DNA of 64,000 bases from Nocardioides marmoriginsengisoli (GTDB lineage: Bacteria > Actinomycetota > Actinomycetes > Propionibacteriales > Nocardioidaceae): NCBI RefSeq assembly GCF_003725695.1, contig NZ_RJSE01000003.1, positions 343,127 through 407,126 on the forward strand. Reading direction: 5' to 3'. Positions 16,421 to 24,246 of the stretch are shown here, one piece after another. Both the position numbers and the translations under genes were made by a program. The notes beneath the pieces were generated by a model. That model saw nothing but the letters and a program-made list of their open reading frames with translations. It was not told where the DNA came from and did no database searches. The first letter of the stretch is position 1. Each line of letters begins with the position of its first letter.

Positions 16421-18595
16421 TCAGACCAGCTGGTACGCCGGATCGGACTCGGTGACCTGCTCCCCGATCACCGGGCGGCGCCTGCCCCAGGCCCGCTCCC
16501 CGATCAGGACCAGCGCGGCCGGCATCAGCACCAGCCGGATCAGGGTCGCGTCGATCAGGATCGCGACCGCCAGCCCGACGCCCATCATCTTCATCTCCAG
16601 CATGCTCAGCGTCGCGAAGATCGCGAACACCGAGACCATCACCGCAGCCGCGCTGGTGACCACGCCCGCCGTGTCGGTGACCCCGCGCTCGACCGCGAGC
16701 CGGGCCGGGAGTCCGGCACGGACGTGCTCGCGGATCCGGCTCAGCACGAAGACCTGGTAGTCCATCGAGAGCCCGACCAGCACCACCAGGATGAACATCG
16801 GGAGCCAGTCGATCACGAACCCCGGCGAGTCGAAGTCCAGGAGGCCCTCGAACCAGCCGTGCTGGAAGACCAGGGTCAGCAGGCCGAACGCGACCCCGAC
16901 CGAGACCAGGTTGAGCACCGCCGACAGCACCGCGATCACGCCGCTGCGGAAGGCCAGGCCCATCATCAGCAAGGTCAGCAGCAGCACGAACCCGACCACG
17001 ATCGGCAGGTAGGTGCGCAGGTGGTCGGCGCTGTCGTAGGACTCGGCCACCCCGCCGCCGACGTACGACTCAGCACCGGCCGCGTCGATCTCCTTCAGGC
17101 TCTTCGGCGTCAGGTCGCGCAACGTCTCGATCGCCTTGTCGGCACGGCTGTCCGACTCGTCGTACGGCATCACCAGGTGCAGCACCGAGACGGTCCCGTC
17201 CCGGGAGACCTGCAGCGGGTCGGTGACCTCGTCGACGAACGCGCCGCTGCGCACCGCGTCGTCCTTGAGGCCTTCCAGCGCGCTGGCGACAGCGGCCCGG
17301 TCGGCGGCATCGGCCTTCACCACGACCTCGGCCTTGGCGCCCTGGCTCGGGAACTCGGCCGTCATCGTCCGGAGGGTCTGCACCTGCGGGATGTCGGCGG
17401 GCAGCGTCTTCAGGTTGCCCTCGTGCACCTTCATCCCGAACGACGGCACCGCCACCGCGACCACCGCAGCACCGCCGACCAGCAGCGCCACCAGCGGACG
17501 GCGGACCACCGGGCCGAGGATGCGCCGGCTGATCGAGCCGCGGCCCATCCGCTTGTTCAGGCGCCACAGCAGCGGAACCCGGGGACGGTCGACCCAGCGG
17601 CCGAGCTTGGCCAGCAGCGCCGGCAGCACGGTGATCGAGCCGAGGACGGCGATCGCCACCACCAGGATCGATCCGGTCGCCAGGGAGTTGAAGGTGGCTC
17701 CGCCGACGACGTACAGGCCGGTCATCGCCGCGATCACAGCGAGCCCGGAGACGATGATCGAGTGCCCCGAGGTCTGGGCGGCGATCTCCACCGCGTCGAC
17801 CGTGGAGTGCCCGGCGGCACGCTCCTCGCGCTCGCGCTTCAGGTAGAACAGCGAGTAGTCGACACCGACCGCCATCCCGATCAGCACGATCATGCTGCTC
17901 ACCGTCGGCTCCGCGTGCACGAGGTGCGAGAGCGGCGCCGTGATGCCGATGGTGGCGGCCACGCTGCTGGCGGCGATCAGGACCGGGATACCGGCCGCGA
18001 TCAGCGCACCGAACGCGAGCAGCATCAGGATCAGGGTGATCGGCAGGCTGATCCCCTCGGCCGAGGCGAGGTCGTCGGCGACCCGGTCACCGATGCCGTC
18101 GTCGATACTGACGTCACCGGCCTGCCGGATCGAGAGATCGGGGTTCGCCTTCGCGGTCGCGTCGGTGATCTTCTGCAGGGCGTCGACGTCGTCGGTCCCG
18201 CGGACCAGCTCGATGTCGACGAGCAGCGCCTTGCCGGACGGGCTCCACGCCGGATCGGCGACGCTCTTGACCTTGGGCAGCGCCCGCATCTGCTGCGCCA
18301 GCGAGGCTGCCGCAGCGGTGGCGGCGCCCCGGTCGATCGCGCCGTCGCGCGCCGTGATCAGCACGTCCTCGGTCGGGAGGCCGTCGAGGCCGGCGTCGCG
18401 CACCAGCGCCGAGGCCTTGCCGGAGTCGCCGACGGCGTAGTCGGCATCGGTGGTCTCCTGGGTCGGGATCGCGATCGCCATACCGACCGCGACCAGCACG
18501 AAGGCCAGCCACGCGCTGATCGCGCGCCAGGGGTGGGTCGCGCTCCAGCGGGCCGCACGCAGCGGCACCGCCGAGAGGGTGTGGGAGAGGGACAT
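16421..18595 (-). CDS. MMPL/RND family transporter
   Basis: 724 residues from ATG 18595, with AAGGAG 8 nt upstream; a longer in-frame form lacks support. The layout is that of MmpL proteins: an N-terminal membrane segment (about 18-40), a soluble loop to about 180, a block of five to six membrane segments to about 350, a second soluble loop to about 520, then a second block to 700. The first block contains GMAVGVDYSLFYLKREREER and the second GLSMDYQVFVLSRIREH, the paired proton-relay helices. Such proteins export lipids, drugs or pigments. It is transcribed away from a two-component system whose promoter it faces; control by that system is plausible. Confidence 0.9.
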   Translation of the reverse strand: MSLSHTLSAVPLRAARWSATHPWRAISAWLAFVLVAVGMAIAIPTQETTDADYAVGDSGKASALVRDAGLDGLPTEDVLITARDGAIDRGAATAAAASLAQQMRALPKVKSVADPAWSPSGKALLVDIELVRGTDDVDALQKITDATAKANPDLSIRQAGDVSIDDGIGDRVADDLASAEGISLPITLILMLLAFGALIAAGIPVLIAASSVAATIGITAPLSHLVHAEPTVSSMIVLIGMAVGVDYSLFYLKREREERAAGHSTVDAVEIAAQTSGHSIIVSGLAVIAAMTGLYVVGGATFNSLATGSILVVAIAVLGSITVLPALLAKLGRWVDRPRVPLLWRLNKRMGRGSISRRILGPVVRRPLVALLVGGAAVVAVAVPSFGMKVHEGNLKTLPADIPQVQTLRTMTAEFPSQGAKAEVVVKADAADRAAVASALEGLKDDAVRSGAFVDEVTDPLQVSRDGTVSVLHLVMPYDESDSRADKAIETLRDLTPKSLKEIDAAGAESYVGGGVAESYDSADHLRTYLPIVVGFVLLLTLLMMGLAFRSGVIAVLSAVLNLVSVGVAFGLLTLVFQHGWFEGLLDFDSPGFVIDWLPMFILVVLVGLSMDYQVFVLSRIREHVRAGLPARLAVERGVTDTAGVVTSAAAVMVSVFAIFATLSMLEMKMMGVGLAVAILIDATLIRLVLMPAALVLIGERAWGRRRPVIGEQVTESDPAYQLV

Positions 18596-18767
18596 CAGAG
18601 GCTCCTTAAGCTCGGTTCCTGAGGAGGGCCGGCCCGGCCCGTCTCGAAGGGCGTGCACCGGACTGGGGGTGTGGTTCAACCCTGGCGAGGAGCGGGCGCT
18701 GCGTCAGGGGCGTCATCACCCCAGTCGAGGTAGACCCAGCACCCCTGTCCGAATCGGCGTCGTCGGC

Positions 18768-18773
18768 CAGAAT
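18768..18773 (+). promoter_or_regulatory. candidate leaderless -10 (CAGAAT) of the histidine kinase gene
   Basis: CAGAAT followed by 7 nt and ATG 18781; no ribosome site is present. The first position deviates from TAnnnT. The 185-bp gap to the MMPL start (18596-18780) shows no other clear element. Confidence 0.35.
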
Positions 18774-18780
18774 GGGTGTC

Positions 18781-20004
18781 ATGGACGACGAGCCCACGCT
18801 GGAGATCGGAACGTCGGCGGACGAGGTCGTCGCCGACGCCCCCGGCGCTGTTCCCTGGGCTCCCCCGGGACGCTTCAAGCTGACCCTGTACGCCGGCGCG
18901 CACCTGCTGATGGTGCTGCCGACCCTGCTCTTCTTCGTGCTCAGCGTGGTCGGCGGCGTGCTCTCGATCGCCTGGGTCGGGCTGCCGGTGCTGTTCCTGT
19001 TCGTCCCGGCGAGCCGCTGGATCGCCACCCGGCACCGGAACCTGGCCGCCGCCATCCTGGGCACGCCGGTGCCGGCCGACTACCGGCCGGTGCCCGAGGG
19101 GACGCACCTGCCGAACCGGATCGCGATCTACGCGCTCGACCCGATGACCTGGCGCGACCTGGCCTGGATGCTGGTCTCGCTCACCGCGGGCTTCGTGCTC
19201 TCGCTGCTCACCTTCCTGCTGCTCGTCGTGATCGTCACCGGCGCGCTCTGGTGGTACGGCGCGGAGCCGATCATGCGGGCCCGTGCCCGGCTGGATCGGG
19301 CGCTGCTCAGCTACGGCACCACCGACCGCCTGGAGCAGCGGGTCCAGGTGCTCACCGAGACCCGGGCCTCCTCGATCGACCACTCCGCCGCCGAGATGCG
19401 CCGAATCGAGCGCGACCTGCACGACGGCGCCCAGGCCCGGCTGGTCGCGGTCGGGATGAGCCTCGGCCTGGCCGAGAGCCTCTTCGAGACCGACCCCGAG
19501 CGGGCCCAGCAACTGGTCTCCGACGCCCGGGCCGCGACCAGCGGCGCCCTCGGCGACCTGCGCTCGGTGGTCCGCGGGATCCATCCCCCGGTCCTCGCCG
19601 ACCGCGGCATCGGCGGAGCCGTCGAGGCGCTGGCCCTGGACATGCCGATCCCGGTGACGGTGATGCAGTACCTCCCGGGACGTCCGCCCGCCCCGGTCGA
19701 GTCGGCGATGTACTTCGCGGTGGCGGAGTGCCTGGCCAACGTCGGCAAGCACTCCGGCGCCCAGCGCGCCTGGGTCGACCTGCGGCACGCCGACGGCGTG
19801 CTCACCGCGAAGGTCGGTGACGACGGCGCCGGCGGCGCGGATCCCGCTCGCGGCACGGGGATGACGGGGGTGATGCGGCGGTTGTCGGCGTTTGACGGCA
19901 CGATGAGGGTGTCGAGTCCCGAACGGGGACCCACCCTGATCACGCTGGAGGTTCCGTGCGCCTTGTCCTCGCCGAAGACCACGCCCTCCTCGCCGAAGGG
20001 CTGA
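18781..20004 (+). CDS. NarL-type sensor histidine kinase
   Basis: 407 residues from ATG 18781 (another ATG at 18772). An N-terminal membrane sensor region has hydrophobic segments near 38-75 and 125-158, resembling the PF13796 sensor. The dimerisation/phosphoacceptor segment contains His214 (RIERDLHDGAQARLVAVG), typical of HisKA_3, and the ATPase domain has ECLANVGKHSGA and GDDGAGG. The kinase is expected to phosphorylate the response regulator encoded next. Its 3' end overlaps that gene by 49 nt, so the last 16 codons serve two frames. The divergent MMPL exporter is a likely target or signal source, by position only. Confidence 0.9.
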   Translation: MDDEPTLEIGTSADEVVADAPGAVPWAPPGRFKLTLYAGAHLLMVLPTLLFFVLSVVGGVLSIAWVGLPVLFLFVPASRWIATRHRNLAAAILGTPVPADYRPVPEGTHLPNRIAIYALDPMTWRDLAWMLVSLTAGFVLSLLTFLLLVVIVTGALWWYGAEPIMRARARLDRALLSYGTTDRLEQRVQVLTETRASSIDHSAAEMRRIERDLHDGAQARLVAVGMSLGLAESLFETDPERAQQLVSDARAATSGALGDLRSVVRGIHPPVLADRGIGGAVEALALDMPIPVTVMQYLPGRPPAPVESAMYFAVAECLANVGKHSGAQRAWVDLRHADGVLTAKVGDDGAGGADPARGTGMTGVMRRLSAFDGTMRVSSPERGPTLITLEVPCALSSPKTTPSSPKG

Positions 20005-20597
20005 TCCGGATCCTCGAGGCCGGTGGTTTCAGCGTGGTCGCCTCCGTCGACAACGCCCCCGAGCTCGAGCAGGCGCTGGCCGACCCGGCCGTGGACGCCG
20101 CGGTGCTCGACGTCCGGCTGCACCCGTCGTTCACCGACGAGGGACTGCGCGCGGCGGTGGAGGTACGGCGGCAGCGGCCCGGGTTCCCGGTGATGGTGCT
20201 CTCCCAGTACGTCGAGCACCTCTACGCCCGCGAGCTGCTCGCCAGCGGCGACGGCGCGATCGGCTACCTGCTCAAGGACCGGGTCTCCGACGTCGCCGAG
20301 TTCCTCGACGGGCTGCGCCGGGTGATCGGCGGCGGGACCGTGATCGACCCCGAGGTGATCGCCTCGATCATGGCCCGGCGCCCCGAGGAGCCGGTGGACC
20401 GGCTCACCGCCCGCGAGGCCGAGGTGCTCTCGCTGATGGCGGAGGGGCGGTCGAACGCCGCGATCGCGACCGCGCTCTTTGTCACCGAGAAGGCAGTCGC
20501 GAAGCACACCAACAGCATCTTCACCAAGCTCGACCTGCCGATCGACATCGACGACAACCGCCGGGTCCGCGCGGTGCTGGCCTGGTTGCGGGTCTGA
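19956..20597 (+). CDS. NarL/LuxR-type response regulator
   Basis: 213 residues from GTG 19956, with GGAGG 4 nt upstream inside the kinase gene. The receiver domain has the acidic pocket AEDH at 6-9, the phosphoacceptor Asp52 (VLDVRLHP) and the conserved lysine in YLLKD. The C-terminal LuxR HTH (LTAREAEVLSLMAEGRSNAAIATALFVTEKAVAKH) binds DNA. Partner of the kinase encoded upstream. The 73-bp gap to the convergent cobS gene has no perfect terminator hairpin. Confidence 0.93.
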   Translation: MRLVLAEDHALLAEGLIRILEAGGFSVVASVDNAPELEQALADPAVDAAVLDVRLHPSFTDEGLRAAVEVRRQRPGFPVMVLSQYVEHLYARELLASGDGAIGYLLKDRVSDVAEFLDGLRRVIGGGTVIDPEVIASIMARRPEEPVDRLTAREAEVLSLMAEGRSNAAIATALFVTEKAVAKHTNSIFTKLDLPIDIDDNRRVRAVLAWLRV

Positions 20598-20670
20598 TCC
20601 GACAGACGCCAGGAAGGCGGAACCCCGGTCCACCCCCGCGTACGGCGGCCCCGGGTGCGTCGAGACGCCG

Positions 20671-21465
20671 CTAGGAGATCGTCGCGACCAGCGCGACCAG
20701 CACGGCGAGCTCGACCAGCTCCGAGCACGCCCCCATCACGTCGCCGGTAACCCCGCCGAGGCGGCGCTTCGCGGTCCAGCCCACCAGGAGGACCACGACG
20801 ACCGCGGCGATCAGCGCCGGGGTGAAGCCGGCCGGACCGTCGGAACCGTTCAGCCCTGCCGCCCAGAGGCTGAGCGAGAGGATCACCAGGGCGAGGAAGA
20901 CCGCGGCGATCGCGCGGACGAAGCTGGGATTCGCGTTCAGCGCCTCACCGGCTCCGGGACGGTCCGCGGCGTACGGCAGGCGCGCGGCGAGCACCGGTCC
21001 GGCGGCTCGGGAGAGCGCTCCCGCCGCCACCGAGATCCAGAGCGCCTCCTTCGAGCCGGCCAGCGCGCTCAGCGCCGCCACCCGGATCAGCAGGTCGAGC
21101 AGCAGCGCCGTACCGCCGTAGGTGCCGTTGGTGTGGTCGCGCATCACCCGGAGCCGGTCCTCCGGCGTCCGGGCGCCGAAGCCGTCGGCGCAGTCGGCCA
21201 GCCCGTCCAGGTGCAGCGCACCGGTGACGGCGGCACCGATCGCCACTGCCAGGACGGCGGCGAGCATCGGCGGCAGGTGGTCGCCGAGGATCCAGGCCGC
21301 TCCCCCGGTCAGCGCGCCGATCGCGCCGCCGACGAGCGGGAACAGCACCGATCCCCGGGCGACGTCCTTGCCGTCTAGCGCGACCAGCCGGCCGAACGGG
21401 AGGACGGTGAGGAAGCTGAACGCCGCGACCACGGCCCGCAGGCCGAGAACCACCGGAGCGATCAT
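20671..21465 (-). CDS. cobS: adenosylcobinamide-GDP ribazoletransferase (cobalamin synthase)
   Basis: 264 residues, an integral membrane enzyme that joins the lower ligand to adenosylcobinamide-GDP in cobalamin assembly. Signature elements are HLDGLADCADGFG near 85-97 (metal-binding aspartates), DHTNGTYGG near 110-118, and LGGVTGDVMGACSELVE near the C terminus, with 6-7 hydrophobic segments. ATG 21465 overlaps the ribF stop by 4 nt. No other cob gene is adjacent and no cobalamin riboswitch was seen upstream; expression follows ribF. Confidence 0.92.
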   Translation of the reverse strand: MIAPVVLGLRAVVAAFSFLTVLPFGRLVALDGKDVARGSVLFPLVGGAIGALTGGAAWILGDHLPPMLAAVLAVAIGAAVTGALHLDGLADCADGFGARTPEDRLRVMRDHTNGTYGGTALLLDLLIRVAALSALAGSKEALWISVAAGALSRAAGPVLAARLPYAADRPGAGEALNANPSFVRAIAAVFLALVILSLSLWAAGLNGSDGPAGFTPALIAAVVVVLLVGWTAKRRLGGVTGDVMGACSELVELAVLVALVATIS

Positions 21466-22409
21466 CCGCCGGTCACGCCCAGGATCTCCCGGGTCTTCAC
21501 GACGTCGCCCTTCATCGTCTCCACCAGTGCGTCGATTCCCTCGAACGCCACCATGCCGCGGATCCGGGCGACGAAGGAGATCTCGACCGGGACGCCGTAC
21601 AGGGCGAGGTCGGTGCGGTCGAGCACGTACGCCTCGACCCGGCGCTCCCGCTCCCCGTCGAAGGTCGGGTTGGTGCCGACCGAGATCGCCGCCGGGAACG
21701 GCTCCGAGCCCGGCTCGTCCAGGCGGCGCAGCCAGCCGGCGTAGACCCCGTCGGCCGGGGCGGCGATGCCGTGGGTCGGCACGTTCGCGGTCGGGAAGCC
21801 GAGCTCGCGTCCGCGCTGGTCCCCCTGGACCACCACGCCGGCGACGGAGTACGGGCGGCCGAGCGCCTCGGCGGCACCCTCGACGTCACCGGCGAGCAGG
21901 CAGGTGCGGACGTACGTCGAGGACCAGACCTGCGGGCCGCCGTCCAGGACGATCCCCTCGACGGTGAAGTCGTGCTCCTTCCCCGAGGCGGTCAGCGTGC
22001 TCACGTCGCCGGCCGCCCGGTTGCCGAAGCGGAAGTTGGCGCCGACCACGACGGTCCGGGCGTGCAGCGCGTCGACCACGACCCGGACGATGAACTCCTC
22101 GGGGGTCCAGTCCGCGATCGCGCGGCTGAACGGGATCACCAGCACGTCATCGGCGCCGGCCGCGTGCAGCAGGGCGCACCGGGTCTCGATGTCGGTCAGC
22201 GTCAGCGGGGCGTGATCGGGCCGCAGCACCGCCATCGGGTGCGGGTCGAAGGTGACCGCGACCAACGGGACGCCCGCCTCCTCGGCGATCTCGTGCGCCC
22301 GGCCGATCACGTGCTGGTGACCGAGGTGCACGCCGTCGAAGTTGCCGATGACGACGATGGACCTGCCGAGGTCGGCCGGCACCTGGTCAAGGGAACGCCA
22401 CACACGCAT
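21462..22409 (-). CDS. ribF: bifunctional riboflavin kinase / FAD synthetase
   Basis: 315 residues. Converts riboflavin to FMN and FMN to FAD. The N-terminal nucleotidyltransferase domain contains GNFDGVHLGHQHVI (HxGH type) at about 22-35 and WSSTYVR near 160; the C-terminal kinase barrel contains GRELGFPTANV near 200 and the ISVGTNPTFDG stretch. TAACCT (22416-22421, minus strand) ends 6 nt before ATG 22409, so the gene appears to have its own leaderless promoter and to lead the ribF-cobS pair, rather than being read only from truB. Confidence 0.95.
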   Translation of the reverse strand: MRVWRSLDQVPADLGRSIVVIGNFDGVHLGHQHVIGRAHEIAEEAGVPLVAVTFDPHPMAVLRPDHAPLTLTDIETRCALLHAAGADDVLVIPFSRAIADWTPEEFIVRVVVDALHARTVVVGANFRFGNRAAGDVSTLTASGKEHDFTVEGIVLDGGPQVWSSTYVRTCLLAGDVEGAAEALGRPYSVAGVVVQGDQRGRELGFPTANVPTHGIAAPADGVYAGWLRRLDEPGSEPFPAAISVGTNPTFDGERERRVEAYVLDRTDLALYGVPVEISFVARIRGMVAFEGIDALVETMKGDVVKTREILGVTGG

Positions 22410-22415
22410 GAGCAG

Positions 22416-22421
22416 AGGTTA
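22416..22421 (-). promoter_or_regulatory. leaderless -10 (TAACCT) of ribF
   Basis: TAACCT on the minus strand, 6 nt (CTGCTC) before the ATG of ribF; no Shine-Dalgarno sequence. Confidence 0.5.
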
Positions 22422-22489
22422 CCGAGAGTCTGCCCCTGCTCGTGACCCACCCGTGGCTGCCGGGCGGCGTCACCACGGCGCCCGGGGTG

Positions 22490-22810
22490 CTACCGGTCGA
22501 GGGGACGCGTCTCGACGACGGCGTCGACGTTGAGGGGCCCGTAGATGTGCGGGTAGGTGTCCTGGCCGACCGCCTCCACCACCATCGGCGCGGTCAGCCG
22601 GGCGGGATCGATCACCAGCAGCACCAGCGGCTCGGTGACGTCGGCGTAGTACCGCTGCAGCACGCCCTCCCACTGGTCGGCCCGGGAGGCGTGCAGGAAC
22701 CCCTCCTGCTCCAGCGTCACGCCCAGGCTGGAGACCCGGTAGTCACCGGCAGCGACGGCGGCCTCCCAGTCCGAGACCAGCGCTACGTGGAAGATCTGCT
22801 CGGCGCTCAC
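22490..22810 (-). CDS. DUF952 domain protein
   Basis: 106 residues covering a whole DUF952 domain: IFHVALVSDWEAAVAAGDYRVSSLGVTLEQEGFLHAS, then VLQRYY and a strand rich in hydrophobic residues. These proteins resemble ADP-ribosyltransferase-like folds in some comparisons but have no proven function. The GTG start overlaps the truB stop by 4 nt, so it is translated with truB. It is not part of the usual infB-truB set. Confidence 0.8.
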   Translation of the reverse strand: MSAEQIFHVALVSDWEAAVAAGDYRVSSLGVTLEQEGFLHASRADQWEGVLQRYYADVTEPLVLLVIDPARLTAPMVVEAVGQDTYPHIYGPLNVDAVVETRPLDR

Positions 22811-23703
22811 ACGAACACCGCGATCGGACGCGCCAGGTCGCCCGGACCGGTTCCGGCGCGCTCGTACAGCGCCAGGAACTCGCCGCCCGGCGCGAACACC
22901 GCGACCGGACCGGCGCTGGGCAGGTCGATCGGGAGCTTCTTGCCGACCCGCACCATCGCCGCCTGCACGTCGTCCAGCTCGTACGCCGGGAAGCTGGCCC
23001 GGGCGGCATCGGCGATGTCGACCACGGCGAGCTCGTCGGCGAGCTGGTCCAGGGTCCGGGCGTCATCGAGGCCGAACTCGCCGACCGCGGTCCGGCGCAG
23101 CACCGTGAGGTGCCCGCCGACCCCGAGCGCCTCGCCCAGGTCGCGGGCGATCGCCCGGATGTAGGTGCCGCTGGAGCACCGCACCGAGATCGCCACGTCG
23201 ACGTGGTCGTCGGTCCGCTCGATGCCGGTGACCTCGATCGCGTCGATCCGGACCCGGCGTGCGGCGATCCGGACGTCCTCGCCGGCCCTGACCCGTTCGT
23301 AGGCGCGCTTGCCGTCGATCTTGATCGCGGAGACAGCCGAGGGCACCTGGTCGATCTCGCCGACCATCGCCGCCAGACCGGCCCGGATCGCGTCCTCGGG
23401 GACCTCGCCGGCCGGGGCCGACGCGATCGTCTCGCCCTCGGCGTCGTCGGTGCTGGTGCTCGCCCCCAGGCGGACCACCGCGTCGTACGCCTTGTCGGTG
23501 AGCAGCAGGTGACCGAGCAACCGGGTGGCCCGGTTGATCCCGACCACGAGCACGCCGGTGGCCATCGGGTCCAGGGTGCCGGCGTGGCCGACCTTGCGGG
23601 TGCCGGCCAGTCGTCGTACCCGGGCGACCACGTCGTGCGAGGTGATGCCGGCGGGCTTGTCCACGACGACCAGCCCGTTGCCGGGAATCGTCGTCCCGGT
23701 CAC
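22807..23703 (-). CDS. truB: tRNA pseudouridine(55) synthase
   Basis: 298 residues. Makes pseudouridine 55 in the tRNA T-loop. The catalytic motif [12 protein letters not shown] places Asp45 as nucleophile, and KPAGITSHD near 16-24 is typical. A C-terminal PUA-like region follows from about 230. Its start overlaps the rbfA stop by 4 nt (ATGA); in mycobacteria other genes separate the two. Confidence 0.96.
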   Translation of the reverse strand: MTGTTIPGNGLVVVDKPAGITSHDVVARVRRLAGTRKVGHAGTLDPMATGVLVVGINRATRLLGHLLLTDKAYDAVVRLGASTSTDDAEGETIASAPAGEVPEDAIRAGLAAMVGEIDQVPSAVSAIKIDGKRAYERVRAGEDVRIAARRVRIDAIEVTGIERTDDHVDVAISVRCSSGTYIRAIARDLGEALGVGGHLTVLRRTAVGEFGLDDARTLDQLADELAVVDIADAARASFPAYELDDVQAAMVRVGKKLPIDLPSAGPVAVFAPGGEFLALYERAGTGPGDLARPIAVFV

Positions 23704-24176
23704 GCGTCCTCGACGTCCTCGTCGTCGGCCGGCTCGTCGTCGGCGACCCGGGGCTTCTTGTACGGGTCGGCCTCGCCGGCGTAGGTCGCGCCGGTGCGGA
23801 CCGCGGCGACGGCCTCGTCGGAGGCGCGCGCCCGGTCCAGCAGGTCGTCGATCGCGCGTGCCGACTCCGGCAGCGCGTCGTGGAAGAACTCGATCGCCGG
23901 CGAGTGCCGCATCCCGAGCTGCTTGGCGACCTCGGAGCGGATCATGCCCTTGGCCGACTCCAGCGCGGCCGCGGTCCCGGCGAGGTCCTCGGCGCTCTGC
24001 TCTCCCCCCAGGGAGAGCACCGTGTAGAAGATCGACGCCTGCTGGGTGTCCCCGGTGACCCGGACGTCGGTCACCGTGACGAACCCGAGCCGCGGATCCT
24101 TGATCCGTCGCTCGAGCATCTCGGCGACGATCACCTTGATCCGGTCGGCGACCTTCCGGACGCGTGGACTTGCCAT
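23700..24176 (-). CDS. rbfA: 30S ribosome-binding factor A
   Basis: 158 residues from ATG 24176, preceded by GGGAGA. A KH-fold protein that helps 16S rRNA maturation. Family features are [39 protein letters not shown] and the helix [23 protein letters not shown]. The last 30 residues form an acidic tail ([13 protein letters not shown]), variable in the family. It lies 70 bp after infB with a small hairpin between. Confidence 0.95.
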   Translation of the reverse strand: MASPRVRKVADRIKVIVAEMLERRIKDPRLGFVTVTDVRVTGDTQQASIFYTVLSLGGEQSAEDLAGTAAALESAKGMIRSEVAKQLGMRHSPAIEFFHDALPESARAIDDLLDRARASDEAVAAVRTGATYAGEADPYKKPRVADDEPADDEDVEDA

Positions 24177-24217
24177 CGTGAATCTCCCTCGTCTGTCCCC
24201 TCGAACGCTGCCGCAGC

Positions 24218-24239
24218 GCCGCGAGCCCGAGCTCGCGGC
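24218..24239 (-). terminator. hairpin between infB and rbfA
   Basis: GCCGCGAGC / GCTCGCGGC, perfect 9-bp stem with loop CCGA, starting 8 nt after the infB stop. There is no T-tract. It may attenuate or mark a processing site rather than stop transcription fully, since rbfA has no clear promoter of its own. Confidence 0.5.
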
Positions 24240-24246
24240 CTCAGCG

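Noticed and set aside
20598-22409. Cobalamin riboswitch expected near cobS
   Set aside because: cobS is translated from the ribF transcript with a 4-nt overlap, and the ribF start looks leaderless, so there is no room for a riboswitch.
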